Notes: generated from the sequence alone by a model not told the origin. A stretch of 27,146 nt of DNA from Corynebacterium sp. (GCF_030826625.1 NZ_JAPJNQ010000024.1:1-27146), one strand, 5' to 3'; numbered from the stretch's first letter, positions 6,388 to 15,424 are shown. A program made the numbers and translations.

Positions 6388-6541
6388 TCTCCTACCGCAA
6401 TCAGCACAGCGCAAGAGCCACCCGTAAACTTCGAAAGATAGCAATCTTGCGCCCGCTGACCAGCAGCCGACAGAACCGGGTGACAACATAATTCATGCCA
6501 CCGTGTTGACGATTACTGCCGCATTGAGGATACTCCCCTCC
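6381..6541 (-). ncRNA. Putative yybP-ykoY (manganese) riboswitch upstream of terC
   Basis: The leader starts GGAGGGGAGTA (minus strand, from 6541), which matches the conserved GGGGAGUA entry of the yybP-ykoY family. It ends GAGACCTCT, matching the conserved GAGACC 3' end; GGAGG at the 5' end pairs with CCTCT at the 3' end to form P1. An internal GTCAACAC segment resembles the conserved L3 region. The downstream gene is terC, a classic partner of this Mn2+ riboswitch. The 161-nt length fits the class. This is an identification by eye. Confidence 0.72.
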
Positions 6542-6582
6542 ATGGACAGTGAATTAGTTTAGCGCATGGAGGACTATCCTCA

Positions 6583-9500
6583 TTAAAACGCTTGTGAAGT
6601 CGGGTTATACGTAGCCTTCGATACCTGTGGAGAATCAGCTTCGTCCGCACCAGTCTCTGCTGACTGGCCATCCTGTTCCTGCGCTTCCAATACTTCGCGC
6701 GGCGCTTCAGCAGGATCGGCACCCTTGATCATCCAAATCGTGGTGTCCAGCTCTTCAGGTTTGGTCAGAACTTCACGCGCCTTCGAGCCTTCTGACGGAC
6801 CTACGATGCCACGAGTTTCCATCAAATCCATCAACCGACCAGCCTTGGCAAAGCCAATCCGCAACTTGCGCTGCAACATCGACGTCGACCCCAAGCCGGA
6901 GGTAACAACCAGCTCAACGGCTTCGAGCAGGTCATCCATGTCTTTGCCAATATCGTCGTCGATTGCCTTTTTCGCCTCAGCTTGCTTATCCTCTGTGACG
7001 CCTTCGGTGTAATCCGGTTCACCTTGGGCTTTAGCAGCTTCCACCACTGCGTAGACTTCGTCGTCTGACACAAACGCACCCTGCATACGTAATGGGCGCC
7101 CACCTTGTGGGATGAACAAACCATCACCCATACCAATCAGCGATTCAGCACCCACTTGGTCCAAGATCACACGCGAGTCAGTCGATGACGATGTCGCAAA
7201 CGCCAATCGGGACGGCACATTGGTCTTAATCAAACCGGTAACAACGTCGACGGATGGGCGCTGGGTCGCCAAAACCAGGTGAATGCCGGCAGCGCGCGCT
7301 TTCTGAGTGATGCGCACGATCGATTCCTCGATCTCTTTCGGCGCAGTCATCATCAAGTCCGCGAGCTCGTCGACCACACAAACGATAAATGGATAGGGCT
7401 CCATCACACGTTCAGAACCAGCTGGAGCTTGGACTTGCCCGGTACGGACCTTGTGATTGAAGTCCTTAATATGCCGAACTCGAGCAGAACGCATGTCTTG
7501 GTAGCGCTGCTCCATTTCTTCGACCAGCCATTGTAATGCTGCAGCTGCTTTCTTCGGCTGGGTGATGATTGGCGTGATCAAGTGCGGAATGCCTTCGTAT
7601 GGGGTTAATTCCACCATCTTTGGATCGACCAGAATCAGGCGCACATCATCCGGAGTCGCACGCGTGAGCAACGAAACCAACATCGCGTTCACAAAGGCAG
7701 ATTTACCGGAACCTGTCGAACCAGCCACCAGCAGGTGTGGCATCTTCTGAATAGACGAGGAAATAAACTCGCCTTCAATGTCCTTGCCTAAACCAACCAG
7801 GGTCGGATCATCATTACCAGCGATCGCTTCAGATTCCAGCACGTCACGCAACCGGACAATCTCGCGATCTGAATTCGGAACCTCAATACCCACAGCAGAT
7901 TTGCCCGGAATTGGCGCCAAAATGCGGACACTTCCGGTCGCGACCGCATAAGCCAGGTTCGACTGCAGGTTGGTAATCTTGCTGACCTTCACACCTGGAC
8001 CAAGCTCAACGATGTAGCGCGTCACGGTAGGGCCACGGCTAAAGCCTGTCACTTGCGCATCGACCTTAAACTCGGCGAAACAAGCATCGATGGCTTCAAT
8101 CGTGCGGTCGTTTATCTCCGTACGCGTCTTTGGAGCCCGGCCTGGCTCTAACAGGCCAGCTGACGGAATTGCATACTCTGCAATGGGTTTAGCTCCGCCG
8201 TTCACGGCATCCGCATCACCGACGATTTCACCGTCGAGCACTTCTGGTTCACCGGCAGCCGATGTCTGTGGTGGCTCCGGTATCTTCGCTGTCTCCGATG
8301 CCTCCGATGATTGCGGAGTCTTTGGTTTCCGCGCGCGAACAGCCTGGCTATTTTCCAGGTTGGTACGTGTTTGCTCTACGGCGTCGATTGGATCATCAGC
8401 AAGCACTTCTGTCGCGTCGGTATCCACGACTGGGAATTCATCAGTATCGCTTGCCGACCGTGCACTATGTGCAACGATACCTGGTTTCGGAGGTTGATCT
8501 GCTCGCTGCCCGTTCGCACTAGTGCGCAGCACCTGTGTTTGGTCGTCCGCACCAGCACGGGACCCAAAACTTGTGGTTGCTTCGGTTTCACCCGTGCGGG
8601 AGACGATGCCACTGGAACGAGGCGTCGGCGATGTTGCTGGAGCGACCCGCGGTGCAGAGCGTCGCCGCTGCGTGCGTGTTCCACCAGCTGCGATCGCAGA
8701 AATCTCGTCATCTACATGACCGTAATTATCTACCCGTGTGGCATCGTCGTCGGCGCTATTTTCGTCATCGCCGGTGCCACTTTCCCCTTGAATGAGGCTT
8801 CGGAGGTAGTCGACAAATTCTTTGACCGTGATGCCCGTAATTTTTAGCGCACCATAAATAATCACCAAAACGAGCAATGGTATGGCGACATAAGAGCTGA
8901 AGCCAGCGGCTAACGCGCCACCAGTCCACGCTCCCACTGCACCACCAGCAACGAAGCGCTCTGCCCAGCTTGCCGGCGCTCCGGAGAACAAATGAATAAG
9001 GCCCAGCATCGAGATTATGATCAATCCGGTGCCGACAGCAACGCGGGCACGATTCTCCAATGCCACTCGCTGTCCAGAGAACAACGCAGCGGCTGCCACA
9101 ACCAATGCCACCGGGATGACGAATGCTCCAGCACCCAAAACTGCGTGAGTGGCAGTAGCGATAGCCCTGCCGATAAACCCTGCGATATCCAGCCACACTG
9201 AGGCACCCAGCACGATGGCAACTGCAATCAGTAATAATGCGATCGCATCAGAGCGTGCCGACGGACCAGTTGGTCCCTGTGCATCCTCGCTCTCATCATT
9301 GCCTTCCGCTCCAACGGCCTCTGCAGCTTCTCCAGAGTCCTGGCTACCCCCGCGTTTTCTCCGCGAAGACCGTACCGGGGCACGATCAGTGTAAAGGTCG
9401 TCGTCAATTCCCCCAGGCGATTCTGCGGATGCCCGGTTCTTCCCAGACGACGATTTATTTTTAGTTTTTGCCGACTCAACAGCGTCGGACTTCTCAGCAG

Positions 9501-9858
9501 CGCCGAGATCAGCACCATCTGTGAAATCGTCATAGTCATCGTAGTCGTCATATGGGTCGTCAGCTTGACCGATGTTGCCAAAGCTTTTCAACGCATGGGT
9601 TGTCTTCGAAAAAGCGGCGCTAATCCCGGAGCCAACGGCCTTAAAGGCACTACCGGTGCGTTCATGTGAAGTATTGGCGGCACGCTGCGATGAGCCGAAC
9701 ATAGCGGTTTCCGGCTGTGCAACCTCCGTTTTAGCAGCCGGGGCTGCACCTGCGCTGCGACTGCGGGTGCGCGCCGCCGGACGAGTGGAGTTAGAACGGG
9801 CATTCTTGCGTTCTCCGCCACTGCGAGTATTGCGAGGGCTAGTGGACTTCACAGACAT
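6583..9858 (-). CDS. ftsK: DNA translocase FtsK
   Basis: This 1091-aa septal DNA pump clears chromosome dimers and termini at division. The N-terminus is long, basic, then acidic (DDYDDYDDF near residue 105). Four transmembrane helices lie at about residues 203-340, followed by a Ser/Thr/Glu-rich linker to about 570. The RecA-like motor domain has Walker A AGSTGSGKSAF at about 711 and Walker B LILVDPKMVEL at about 740, plus the ATQRPSVDVVTGLIK segment. The C-terminal gamma winged-helix (VTSGLGSTSMLQRKLRIGFAKAG) that reads polar DNA motifs is intact. It starts at ATG 9858, with a possible -10 TAGGGT 7 nt upstream. The terC riboswitch begins about 40 bp after its stop. Confidence 0.97.
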   Translation of the reverse strand: MSVKSTSPRNTRSGGERKNARSNSTRPAARTRSRSAGAAPAAKTEVAQPETAMFGSSQRAANTSHERTGSAFKAVGSGISAAFSKTTHALKSFGNIGQADDPYDDYDDYDDFTDGADLGAAEKSDAVESAKTKNKSSSGKNRASAESPGGIDDDLYTDRAPVRSSRRKRGGSQDSGEAAEAVGAEGNDESEDAQGPTGPSARSDAIALLLIAVAIVLGASVWLDIAGFIGRAIATATHAVLGAGAFVIPVALVVAAAALFSGQRVALENRARVAVGTGLIIISMLGLIHLFSGAPASWAERFVAGGAVGAWTGGALAAGFSSYVAIPLLVLVIIYGALKITGITVKEFVDYLRSLIQGESGTGDDENSADDDATRVDNYGHVDDEISAIAAGGTRTQRRRSAPRVAPATSPTPRSSGIVSRTGETEATTSFGSRAGADDQTQVLRTSANGQRADQPPKPGIVAHSARSASDTDEFPVVDTDATEVLADDPIDAVEQTRTNLENSQAVRARKPKTPQSSEASETAKIPEPPQTSAAGEPEVLDGEIVGDADAVNGGAKPIAEYAIPSAGLLEPGRAPKTRTEINDRTIEAIDACFAEFKVDAQVTGFSRGPTVTRYIVELGPGVKVSKITNLQSNLAYAVATGSVRILAPIPGKSAVGIEVPNSDREIVRLRDVLESEAIAGNDDPTLVGLGKDIEGEFISSSIQKMPHLLVAGSTGSGKSAFVNAMLVSLLTRATPDDVRLILVDPKMVELTPYEGIPHLITPIITQPKKAAAALQWLVEEMEQRYQDMRSARVRHIKDFNHKVRTGQVQAPAGSERVMEPYPFIVCVVDELADLMMTAPKEIEESIVRITQKARAAGIHLVLATQRPSVDVVTGLIKTNVPSRLAFATSSSTDSRVILDQVGAESLIGMGDGLFIPQGGRPLRMQGAFVSDDEVYAVVEAAKAQGEPDYTEGVTEDKQAEAKKAIDDDIGKDMDDLLEAVELVVTSGLGSTSMLQRKLRIGFAKAGRLMDLMETRGIVGPSEGSKAREVLTKPEELDTTIWMIKGADPAEAPREVLEAQEQDGQSAETGADEADSPQVSKATYNPTSQAF

Positions 9859-9865
9859 GCCCCAT

Positions 9866-9871
9866 ACCCTA
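9866..9871 (-). promoter_or_regulatory. Possible ftsK -10 box
   Basis: TAGGGT lies 7 nt before the ATG on the minus strand, with a TTGTGA 19 nt further upstream as an imperfect -35. The intervening ATGGGGC could instead act as a weak ribosome binding site for a longer transcript, so a leaderless start is only a possibility. Confidence 0.3.
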
Positions 9872-9944
9872 ATGCCTCAGCTCTATTAATTCACAAGCGC
9901 CACACCGATTTGCATCAATTAACTTACATAACTGTTAGTCAAGT

Positions 9945-10571
9945 TTAGAAACTTGATCGAACGATTTTCGAGACGTCACCGGCGATCTCAAGATCCACGG
10001 CTTCGCGACCGAAAACCCACAAAATGATCTCTCCAACTTCGCCAGTAACGCGGACGACATCCGTACCCCGTGCGACGATGCCACGGGCACCTCCGACAGT
10101 CACAGGCGTAAAACCCACCGGGTTGAGCACCACCGGCAAGCTCGATTTTCGCAAAATGATCGACGCCAATTTCGGCATCGCCTTACGCAGCGTTTCTTGC
10201 GCAGGGGCAGAAAGATTTCGAACCTCCCAGCCATCGCTCGCCCGGCGGACATCTTCATGGTGCACAAAATTTTCAGTCACGTTGACTATGGAATCCATAA
10301 GTCCAAACGGGGAGAACTTCGATGGTCCCGCGCGCCATTTTTCGACCAGTACCCGGTAATCTTGCTCCTTGACTTTTCTGCTCACCGAATCGAGGTGCCC
10401 AGCCAACGGTCGAACGAACATACCAAGAATGGCGTCTGGACGATGTTCTCGCACCCACAGGTGGGCTACAAGATCTGTCGTCGTCCACCCTTCGCACAGA
10501 GTCGGAGCGCCTGGTCCACGTTCTAGTAACAGGTCAGCGAGCCCCTGGCGTTCAGAATCGCTAAAAGACAT
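9945..10571 (-). CDS. TIGR03085 family metal-binding protein (DinB/mycothiol-dependent isomerase-like)
   Basis: This 208-aa protein belongs to the actinobacterial TIGR03085 group, related to mycothiol-dependent maleylpyruvate isomerases and DinB four-helix proteins. The likely metal-binding His residues are visible in the LVAHLWVREHRP and NFVHHEDVRRASD segments; the latter is the diagnostic motif. The C-terminal part resembles a sterol-carrier-like domain. The substrate is unknown. The frame is open to 10628, but the ATG at 10571 gives the family N-terminus (MSFSDSERQGLADLLLERGP) and sits 7 nt after a TAACCT -10 box. It is a single gene between rnj and ftsK. Confidence 0.85.
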   Translation of the reverse strand: MSFSDSERQGLADLLLERGPGAPTLCEGWTTTDLVAHLWVREHRPDAILGMFVRPLAGHLDSVSRKVKEQDYRVLVEKWRAGPSKFSPFGLMDSIVNVTENFVHHEDVRRASDGWEVRNLSAPAQETLRKAMPKLASIILRKSSLPVVLNPVGFTPVTVGGARGIVARGTDVVRVTGEVGEIILWVFGREAVDLEIAGDVSKIVRSSF

Positions 10572-10578
10572 GGCACCC

Positions 10579-10584
10579 AGGTTA
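10579..10584 (-). promoter_or_regulatory. Putative -10 box of the TIGR03085 gene (leaderless)
   Basis: TAACCT on the minus strand, 7 nt before the ATG at 10571. The same hexamer occurs in the same position before dapA in this window. No Shine-Dalgarno-like sequence better than GGGTG is present between it and the start. Confidence 0.45.
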
Positions 10585-10679
10585 CCCCGGATGCCATGTC
10601 TTGTAGTTCGTAGACTAAGCGCCGACAACTCTGCTAGCGCTAGCTCGAGAGACTCCCACGCCTAGGCTATCTCTTGTGC

Positions 10680-12863
10680 TTAGACTGATTCACGCGTGTT
10701 GTCGAGCTCCTCATCGTCAACGATTTCAATTTCGGAGGCCATCGGCACAACCGTTGGCAAAATAACAGGTTCACGCTTCCAGTTGTTTTCGATAAACCGG
10801 GAAACCTTCCGACGCAGTTTCTGCACCATCCGGTAGGTATCGTTTTCGCCTTCGGCCGCGAGGTCATTCATGGTCTTGTCGACCAATTCAACAACTTGCG
10901 GAATCAGGGCTCGGTCATCCTCAGCGAAACCAGTCGTTTCGACACGCGGAGTTTCGAGCAACTGAGAAGTGCGGTTATCAACCACGCAGGTAATAGAAAC
11001 CACACCGCCTGCGCCCAAGCTCGTACGGTCTGCCAACGTATCGGCATCCACATTGCCCATGTTCACGCCATCGACGTAGAGGTTGCCGACGGTCATTTGA
11101 CCAACGACTTCGGCTTTGCCATTCGCCAAATCGATTACTACACCATTTTGCGCAAGCATTACGCGATCGCTCGGGACACCTGTAGAGATCGCCAATTCTT
11201 TGTTGGCCCGCAGGTGACGCCATTCGCCGTGTACCGGCCATGCGTTTTTTGGACGAGCAGCGTTGTACAAGAAGAGTAGCTCACCGGCATAGCCGTGACC
11301 AGATGAGTGCACCTTCGCATCTGCGTTGGTGATTAGTTCAGCACCGATCTGCGACAGCATATTGATGACGCCGAACACAGCTTCCTCGTTGCCCGGGATC
11401 AAAGAAGACGACAGGATGATCAAATCGCCAGCACGAACGGTAATTTGACGGTGCTCACGACGTGCCATCCGCGACAACGCTGCCATCGGCTCACCTTGTG
11501 TACCGGTGGTGATGAGCATGGTCTTGTGCGGTGCCATCTTGGAGGCCTCTTCAATTGGGATGATCGTCCCCTTAGGAACGCGCAGATACCCCATCTTTTC
11601 GGCGATTTCCATGTTGCGCAGCATCGAGCGGCCATTGAACGCGACCTTGCGGTGCGAGGCAACTGCTGCATCAATGGCGGCCTGTACGCGGTAAACATTC
11701 GAGGCGAAGGAGGCAACGATGACGCGGTTTTTGGCCGACTGCACAATGCGTTTCAGTGTCGGTGCAATATCTGCCTCGGTGGCAGAAACGCCAGGGACCG
11801 TAGCATTCGTCGAATCGCACAGCATGAGATCCACGCCTTCATCGCCATAGCGAGAAAGAGCTGGCAAATCTGTAGGTCGATTATCCAGTGGAGTTTGATC
11901 CAGTTTGATATCACCCGTGTGGATTATCGATCCGGCTGGGGTGTTCAACATGATGCCCAAAGCATCTGGAATCGAGTGGTTCACGGCCCAGAAACGGCAG
12001 CGGAAAGGCCCGTAGTTCACGTCAGATTTCTCGTTGACCTCGATCATCTTTGGCTTCTGCCGGTGTTCTTTGGTTTTTGCGGCAATCAGAGCCAAGGTGA
12101 ACTTAGAGGCGACGATTGGAATATCCGGGCGCAGCTTCAACAGCCACGGGATCGCTCCTATGTGGTCCTCGTGGGCATGGGTAACAACCAGTGCCTCGAC
12201 TTTGTCGATCTTCTTTTCGATCGGGCCGAAATCAGGCAGGATCAAGTCGACGCCTGGCTCACCAGACGACGGGAACAGCACACCACAGTCGATGATCAGC
12301 AATTTGCCGTCGTATTCGAAAACGGTCATGTTGCGGCCGATTTCCGAAATTCCACCGAGCGCGTACATGCGCAAAGTGTTCTTCGGCGCTTGTGGTGGCT
12401 CTGGCAGCCGTTTCGTCAGGTCAGCACCTTGCATCGACTTTGGTACGTTGCGACGTCCGCGGTTATTTCCTCCGCCTTTGCCGCCACCTTGGTTATTGCT
12501 CTGGTTTTTGCCCTGGTTGCCCTGGTTATTGTTTCCACCACGGCCACGACCCGAGCGTCCGCGCGAACCACGGCCACGCCCACGTCCAGAGCCACCACCG
12601 TTATTGGCGGAGTTATTGTTGCCGCCATTGTTTCGATCATTGTTGGCGGATTTCTTATGCTCTGCCTTATTCGACTTGTTCGAATTGTCAGTTTTACCCG
12701 ATTCTGCCGACTGCGGGTTCGTCTCTGGTGGTTTGAACGAAGGGTTCGGCGCATTGTCAGCAGCACTATTCGATTGCGACAGCGATTGCGATACGGTTGC
12801 AGCGTCCTCCGGTGGCCCCGCTTTGCGGGAAACTTTCCGGGAACGTGAGCGAGATTCAGTCAT
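10680..12863 (-). CDS. rnj: Ribonuclease J
   Basis: This 727-aa metallo-beta-lactamase/beta-CASP ribonuclease has endonuclease and 5'-3' exonuclease activity in mRNA decay and RNA maturation. The zinc motif HAHEDH is at residues 229-234, and the C-terminal VHSSGHGYAGEL and PVHGEWRHLRAN motifs complete the active site. The first 140 residues are disordered and very rich in Asn, Gly and Arg (about residues 70-138, RG repeats). This lengthens the protein beyond the roughly 550-aa catalytic core; such extensions are known in corynebacteria and mycobacteria. The ATG at 12863 directly abuts the dapA stop codon, so it is cotranscribed with dapA. This dapA-rnj pair is conserved in actinobacteria. Confidence 0.96.
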   Translation of the reverse strand: MTESRSRSRKVSRKAGPPEDAATVSQSLSQSNSAADNAPNPSFKPPETNPQSAESGKTDNSNKSNKAEHKKSANNDRNNGGNNNSANNGGGSGRGRGRGSRGRSGRGRGGNNNQGNQGKNQSNNQGGGKGGGNNRGRRNVPKSMQGADLTKRLPEPPQAPKNTLRMYALGGISEIGRNMTVFEYDGKLLIIDCGVLFPSSGEPGVDLILPDFGPIEKKIDKVEALVVTHAHEDHIGAIPWLLKLRPDIPIVASKFTLALIAAKTKEHRQKPKMIEVNEKSDVNYGPFRCRFWAVNHSIPDALGIMLNTPAGSIIHTGDIKLDQTPLDNRPTDLPALSRYGDEGVDLMLCDSTNATVPGVSATEADIAPTLKRIVQSAKNRVIVASFASNVYRVQAAIDAAVASHRKVAFNGRSMLRNMEIAEKMGYLRVPKGTIIPIEEASKMAPHKTMLITTGTQGEPMAALSRMARREHRQITVRAGDLIILSSSLIPGNEEAVFGVINMLSQIGAELITNADAKVHSSGHGYAGELLFLYNAARPKNAWPVHGEWRHLRANKELAISTGVPSDRVMLAQNGVVIDLANGKAEVVGQMTVGNLYVDGVNMGNVDADTLADRTSLGAGGVVSITCVVDNRTSQLLETPRVETTGFAEDDRALIPQVVELVDKTMNDLAAEGENDTYRMVQKLRRKVSRFIENNWKREPVILPTVVPMASEIEIVDDEELDNTRESV

Positions 12864-13772
12864 CTATAAGACTCCAGCTTGGTCCAAATCACGGCGCAAC
12901 CCGGCTACCTGCTCATCATCAAGTGGAGCAAGTGGCAGCCGTGGCTCGCCTACTTCAATGCCCTGTTCGCGCAGGGCTGCTTTAGCAAAATTCGCCCCAC
13001 CCAATCGCTGCTGCGCTTGGATGAGTGGCGTTAATACAGTTGTGTGGATCTCCCGCGCACGGGAGAGATCTCCGTTGTCATATGCATCATAAAGCTCACG
13101 CAAGGCCTTCGGTGCGGCATGTCCAATCACCGAAATGAAGCCGCTGGCTCCAACGGAAAGCCAAGGTAGATTTAACGGGTCATCACCCGAATACCAGGCC
13201 AAACCGGTTTCCTGCATGAGATTGCAAGCGGCGTGTAAATCGCTTTTTGCATCTTTGACGGCTTGAATGGTGGGCAACTCAGCGAGTTTCGCGATAGTCG
13301 TCGACTCTACTGGGATGCCCGAGCGGCCAGGAATGTCATACAAGCTGATCGGCAGGTCTGTTGCCTGCGCTACCGCCGTGTAATGAGCGATGAGACCTTG
13401 TTGGCTCGGCTTTGAGTAATACGGTGTCACTACCAGCAACGAATCTGCCCCCGCCGCAGCGGATTGTCGGGCAAGATCAATGGAGGTGGCCGTCTTGTTC
13501 GTGCCGACGCCGGCCATAATCTTGGCGCGATCGCCAACCTCATCTTTGACAGCCTTGATGAGTGCGAGCTTCTCCTCCACCGTAGTGGTGGGTGACTCGC
13601 CGGTGGTGCCAGAAACCACGAGGGCATCTAGTCCATTATCCACCAAATGAGCGGCTAGCTGCCTGGCAGCGGCCAGATCCACGGCACCGTCTTTATCGAA
13701 CGGGGTGACCATGGCAACGCTGACGCTGCCGAATGTCTCGACTCCGGTCTTGACTGTCAAACCTGTGCTCAT
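12864..13772 (-). CDS. dapA: 4-hydroxy-tetrahydrodipicolinate synthase
   Basis: DapA (302 aa) condenses pyruvate with aspartate semialdehyde, the first step of the lysine/diaminopimelate branch needed for peptidoglycan. The Schiff-base Lys is K173 in IQAVKDAK, the GTTGES loop is at 55-60, and the proton-relay Tyr lies in SLYDIPGRSG (Y145). The N-terminus MSTGLTVKTGVE closely resembles C. glutamicum DapA, fixing the start at 13772. A TAACCT -10 box lies 8 nt upstream, so the mRNA is probably leaderless or nearly so. rnj follows with no gap. dapB and thyX lie upstream but are separated by 113 bp. Confidence 0.97.
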   Translation of the reverse strand: MSTGLTVKTGVETFGSVSVAMVTPFDKDGAVDLAAARQLAAHLVDNGLDALVVSGTTGESPTTTVEEKLALIKAVKDEVGDRAKIMAGVGTNKTATSIDLARQSAAAGADSLLVVTPYYSKPSQQGLIAHYTAVAQATDLPISLYDIPGRSGIPVESTTIAKLAELPTIQAVKDAKSDLHAACNLMQETGLAWYSGDDPLNLPWLSVGASGFISVIGHAAPKALRELYDAYDNGDLSRAREIHTTVLTPLIQAQQRLGGANFAKAALREQGIEVGEPRLPLAPLDDEQVAGLRRDLDQAGVL

Positions 13773-13780
13773 GCTGGTCT

Positions 13781-13786
13781 AGGTTA
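13781..13786 (-). promoter_or_regulatory. Putative dapA -10 box
   Basis: TAACCT on the minus strand, 8 nt before the dapA ATG. The C. glutamicum dapA promoter is remembered as having the same weak TAACCT hexamer, which strengthens the call. A TTGTCA lies 19 nt further upstream as a possible -35. Confidence 0.5.
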
Positions 13787-13885
13787 CCCGTTTATCATGC
13801 AGAACTGACAACCGGCGCGCGTATTGGGCTTTCTCTCCGCTAAGCGAGTGCGAGATAAGTCTAAACTATTAGTCTCCCAAACATT

Positions 13886-14641
13886 CTAGGCATACGGGCT
13901 CGCCGCCATCTCAGTGCCATCAGAAAGCGTGCTGATATGGAAATCAGCGAACAAAGCAGGGGCTTGGCTGTGCAATATGCGCAGGCACTTCACTGCTAAC
14001 CGACGCATTTCGACGTCGGCATGCTCACTTGCCCGCGCGCCGATGAAATGACGCCAAGCTCGATAATTGCCGGTCACTACAATGCGGGATTCGGTTGCAT
14101 TCGGTAATACCGCGCGGGCAGCCTGCCTAGCTTGTTTCTTACGCAACAAGGCATTGGGTTCGTCGGCAAGCTTATCTTCCAAGGCCGCCAATAATTCGTT
14201 GTAAACAAACCGAGAGTCATCGACCGCTTGTTCTACAAGACGGGATAATTCCTCATCGCCTTCCACAGCAGCAGGCATCACAAAATGCGCATCACCCGAG
14301 TGCACGAAGCGCTGCGAGAGCTGACTGAAAGAAAAATGGCGATGACGCACCAATTCATGGCTCACCGATCGCGAAATACCCCTTATGTACAGCGTCGCCG
14401 TGGCATGTTCTAACAACGCAGTATGCCCGACCTCCATGATGTGATGCAGATATGCATCGTTGGCGGCAGTATGCGGGTTCGGCTTTTCGAAAGTCTCGTA
14501 ACAAGCTCTTCCTGCGAATTCGACCAAGGATTCGGCATCGGTGGCGGCAGGATCCGCCTGCCAGCCGATGCCTTCGTCCTGCGGTGGAAAAAACTGGGTG
14601 GCTGCGAGAAGATCAACACGCAAGTTAGTGGCTGTAGCCAT
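13886..14641 (-). CDS. thyX: FAD-dependent thymidylate synthase
   Basis: ThyX (251 aa) converts dUMP to dTMP using methylene-tetrahydrofolate and reduced FAD, and differs from the folate-oxidising ThyA. The signature RHRx7S is present at residues 99-109 (RHRHFSFSQLS). The helices carrying FAD and dUMP contacts (EHATATLYIRGISRSVSHEL and the later RAWRHFIGARASEHADVEMR) are intact. The ATG at 14641 is 3 bp after the dapB stop, so dapB-thyX is a transcription unit; dapB has its own ribosome binding site and probable promoter. The length is normal for actinobacterial ThyX. Confidence 0.96.
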   Translation of the reverse strand: MATATNLRVDLLAATQFFPPQDEGIGWQADPAATDAESLVEFAGRACYETFEKPNPHTAANDAYLHHIMEVGHTALLEHATATLYIRGISRSVSHELVRHRHFSFSQLSQRFVHSGDAHFVMPAAVEGDEELSRLVEQAVDDSRFVYNELLAALEDKLADEPNALLRKKQARQAARAVLPNATESRIVVTGNYRAWRHFIGARASEHADVEMRRLAVKCLRILHSQAPALFADFHISTLSDGTEMAASPYA

Positions 14642-14644
14642 GAG

Positions 14645-15394
14645 CTAGTCCAGCCCCAAGAACTTCTCCAGGCCGACCGTCAGCCCAGGGTTGTCTTTAA
14701 TCTTCCGTACACCGGTGAAGACACCAGGAACAAACGAGGTGCGGTCATAGGAATCTTGGCGAATCGTCAGTGATTGCCCCTGTGCACCAAAAATAACTTC
14801 TTCGTGGGCGACCATGCCTCGAGTACGCACCGCATGGACTGGCACCCCATCAACGTTGGCACCACGGGCACCATCCAAAGATTGCTCGGTGGCATCGGGC
14901 ATGTCTGGAAGATTTGCTTGCCGACGAGCTTCGGCGATGCCCTGTGCAGTATGAATAGCAGTGCCGGAAGGCGCATCGAGCTTTGTTGGATGGTGGTATT
15001 CCACAACCTCAGCGGTTTCAAAAAATTTCGCAGCCTGGCGGGCAAAATACATCGTCAAAATAGCTGAGATCGCGAAATTTGGGGCGATCAATACGTGCCC
15101 AGCACCGTCGGCATCAGCCCACTGTCCAACTTCCTCGAGTCGTTCGTGATCGAAACCAGTGGTACCCACCACGCAGTGAATCCCGCGGGCCAAGCAAAAT
15201 TGCAGATTACCCATGACAGCTGCGGGTTGGGTGAAATCAACGACGACTTCCGCACCATTTTCCACGAGTGCATCAAGGCTATCGCCTTTCCCCAGCGCCG
15301 CTACCAGCTCAAGGTCGTCCGTTTCGGCAAGTGCTTCCACGACTGCACTGCCGACGCGCCCCTTAGCACCGAGAACTCCCACTTTAATGCTCAT
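14645..15394 (-). CDS. dapB: 4-hydroxy-tetrahydrodipicolinate reductase
   Basis: DapB (249 aa) reduces the DapA product with NAD(P)H in the diaminopimelate/lysine pathway. The dinucleotide-binding loop GAKGRVG is at residues 9-15. The substrate motif EYHHPTKLDAPSGTA contains the catalytic His and Lys. The ATG at 15394 has AGAGGA seven bases upstream, the expected leadered start. It is followed at once by thyX. It is divergent from the plus-strand lipoprotein gene across a 128-bp region. Confidence 0.97.
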   Translation of the reverse strand: MSIKVGVLGAKGRVGSAVVEALAETDDLELVAALGKGDSLDALVENGAEVVVDFTQPAAVMGNLQFCLARGIHCVVGTTGFDHERLEEVGQWADADGAGHVLIAPNFAISAILTMYFARQAAKFFETAEVVEYHHPTKLDAPSGTAIHTAQGIAEARRQANLPDMPDATEQSLDGARGANVDGVPVHAVRTRGMVAHEEVIFGAQGQSLTIRQDSYDRTSFVPGVFTGVRKIKDNPGLTVGLEKFLGLD

Positions 15395-15424
15395 ATATTT
15401 TCCTCTTAGCGGTGTGTTATCTAG

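Noticed and set aside
6569..6581. Small hairpin GAGGA-TAG-TCCTC just after the ftsK stop as a terminator
   Set aside because: Only 5 bp with a 3-nt loop and no U-run. It is also close to the probable terC promoter (TAAACT), so termination is not supported.
9237..9560. Possible repeat-driven element in the acidic/Ser-rich part of ftsK
   Set aside because: The DDYDDYDDF repeat and Ser/Lys-rich linker are ordinary low-complexity sequence for FtsK N-terminal linkers.
11445..12848. A 467-codon plus-strand open frame antisense to rnj
   Set aside because: It lies wholly opposite a well-supported RNase J gene, has no recognisable domain, and its composition (runs of Ala, Val, Thr) mirrors the RNase J codons.
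12034..13092. A 352-codon plus-strand open frame across rnj and dapA
   Set aside because: Antisense to two conserved genes; its Pro/Arg/Leu-rich low complexity is the complement of the Gly/Asn/Arg tail of RNase J.
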